DNA of 6,502 nucleotides from Methanobacteriota archaeon. GTDB lineage: Archaea > Halobacteriota > Bog-38 > Methanoflorentales > Methanoflorentaceae. The DNA is taken from NCBI GenBank assembly GCA_003170935.1, contig PMYA01000175.1, forward strand, positions 6,086 through 12,587, given 5' to 3'. Positions 5,785 to 6,502 of the stretch are shown here, one piece after another. A program made the translations under genes and the position numbers. The notes beneath the pieces were generated by a model that ran no database searches, was not told the origin of the DNA, and was given only the letters and a program-made list of their open reading frames with translations. Each line of letters begins with the position of its first letter. Position 1 is the stretch's first letter.

Positions 5785-6048
5785 TCAAGAACGTTTTTTT
5801 TGCGGTCTGAATCTCTTTTTTCCTAAAGTCAGACCCCAGGCTATGCATCCGAGACCAAGAATGAGAAGTATAGTGGTGATGTCACTTGGTGTGTTGAACA
5901 CATATGGGAGCAGCGCTATGGCGCACAAACCTACACCCATTAGCATGAAAAGATGTCCGACATTGTCGTCTACTTTCAGCAGATATATCGATAAAAATGC
6001 TGCTAAAATAGGAAGAGCCACCAATGCTGCCAGATTTCCATCGATCAT
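5785..6048 (-). CDS. Small three-helix membrane protein, unknown function
   Basis: I do not recognise this 87-residue protein. Three hydrophobic segments are visible at about residues 5-25, 31-51 and 58-76, followed by a strongly basic tail (KKRFRPQKKRS) that should stay in the cytoplasm by the positive-inside rule. A short acidic loop (KVDDN) separates helices one and two. The start is an ATG with no clear Shine-Dalgarno sequence; an AT-rich CTTATG box lies about 20 nt upstream. The gene follows the ferritin-like gene on the same strand after 148 bp, so a link between them is possible but unproven. The opposite strand also has a long open frame here, but the regular helix pattern and basic tail favour this one. 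Confidence 0.6.
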   Translation of the reverse strand: MIDGNLAALVALPILAAFLSIYLLKVDDNVGHLFMLMGVGLCAIALLPYVFNTPSDITTILLILGLGCIAWGLTLGKKRFRPQKKRS

Positions 6049-6196
6049 TCTTGCGTTTTGTACGACATAAGCAAACTAGCTGGTTGTACTTTAGCCACCT
6101 TTTTGAATGATTTGTTCACAGCTTCGGCTTAGCCCTCTTCTCTTCTGTCCTCACTCAACTATTGTAAGGTTTCAGTAAGCTTTATTTTCTGAGTCC

Positions 6197-6478
6197 TTAG
6201 TGTGACAAATCCTCTACTTCTCTTTTACCATGCTCGAGCTCATCCACTTGCTCCTGATCGAGCTGTAAGAGAAGCGCTTGGAATTCACCAACGTGGGTTT
6301 TTTCCTCCTTGGCAATGTCCAACAGAGTCGCAAGTATCGATTCGTTTTCTGTCATTGCGGCCATCTGTTCGTACAGATTAATTGCATCAAGCTCTGCAAT
6401 AATACCTGCTCTCAGTATTTCTTTATCAATATTTTTTTTGTCAATCTCATCTAGGTCTATAGGAATGGTTGATAACAT
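6197..6478 (-). CDS. Encapsulated-ferritin-like (EncFtn/demi-ferritin) protein
   Basis: The 93-residue product is long enough for two antiparallel helices, about 15-42 and 45-75, half of a normal ferritin bundle. Glu29 in AELDAINLYEQM and Glu59-x-x-His62 in AKEEKTHVGEF have the same spacing as Glu32, Glu62 and His65 of the Rhodospirillum rubrum encapsulated ferritin, which oxidises iron at a site built between two subunits. The likely role is ferroxidase activity in iron storage or oxidative-stress defence. In bacteria such proteins carry a C-terminal peptide that directs them into encapsulin shells, and in Pyrococcus-type archaea the domain is fused to the shell protein. Here the acidic tail ends EVEDLSH with no evident targeting peptide, and no shell gene follows. 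A gene beyond 6502 cannot be excluded. GAGGT at 6486-6490, 7 nt before the ATG, supports the start. Confidence 0.85.
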   Translation of the reverse strand: MLSTIPIDLDEIDKKNIDKEILRAGIIAELDAINLYEQMAAMTENESILATLLDIAKEEKTHVGEFQALLLQLDQEQVDELEHGKREVEDLSH

Positions 6479-6485
6479 GTGAGTA

Positions 6486-6490
6486 ACCTC
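6486..6490 (-). promoter_or_regulatory. Ribosome binding site of the ferritin-like gene
   Basis: On the minus strand GAGGT lies 7 nt before the ATG at 6478, a normal Shine-Dalgarno position. It indicates that this message has a leader, in contrast to several other genes here that look leaderless. The promoter itself is probably at or beyond the window edge. Confidence 0.55.
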
Positions 6491-6502
6491 GCACTCTATA
6501 CG

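Noticed and set aside
5693..6070. Plus-strand open frame of 125 codons starting with ATG at 5693
   Set aside because: Its first 40 residues look protein-like, but most of the frame is antisense to the three-helix membrane protein and there it is rich in Arg, Pro and Ser without a recognisable pattern. The minus-strand frame has the better gene character.

Overview
The window is most likely from an archaeon, probably a euryarchaeal or Thermoplasmata-like lineage; the exact taxon cannot be read from the sequence. The evidence is a pyruvoyl-type arginine decarboxylase of the methanogen pattern, an NrpR-domain (DUF128) protein, an archaeal RecJ/GAN-type DHH phosphoesterase, and a Hjc-like nuclease. 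In addition, several genes have TATA-like boxes about 26-30 nt upstream of a start codon, which is the geometry of leaderless archaeal transcripts. I see no tRNA, rRNA, CRISPR array, insertion sequence or phage gene.

Left part (1-1456), metabolism. The window opens inside a class II (fuculose-phosphate type) aldolase. Its 3' end overlaps the tail of a convergent YjbQ-family gene by 14 bp. A two-helix membrane protein lies upstream of yjbQ on the same strand. It diverges from the arginine decarboxylase gene across a short intergenic stretch that holds a perfectly palindromic TATA-like element. The decarboxylase would supply agmatine for polyamine synthesis or for agmatidine modification of tRNA. 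A hairpin followed by seven T residues lies just after it.

Middle (1457-5518), DNA repair and one nitrogen-type regulator. A 420-bp gene-free stretch with several inverted repeats precedes a MutY-like glycosylase that lacks every iron-sulfur cysteine and has a winged-helix tail. Next come a small Hjc/RecU-like PD-(D/E)XK nuclease and, 25 bp further with a good ribosome binding site, a single NrpR domain without a DNA-binding part. A RecJ-like DHH protein runs toward them from the other strand, with 5 bp between the two stop codons. Base excision, resection and junction processing are thus represented side by side, with a probable 2-oxoglutarate-sensing domain among them.

Right part (5519-6502), minus strand. 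A gene-poor stretch is followed by a three-helix membrane protein and, at the edge, a 93-residue ferritin-like protein. That protein carries the Glu/Glu-x-x-His pattern of encapsulated ferritins but has no encapsulin beside it in the visible sequence.

The most interesting points are the clusterless MutY-like protein with its Asp-to-Glu change, the ferritin-like protein without a visible shell or targeting tail, and the lone NrpR domain placed among repair genes. I found no clear evidence of an entirely new system.
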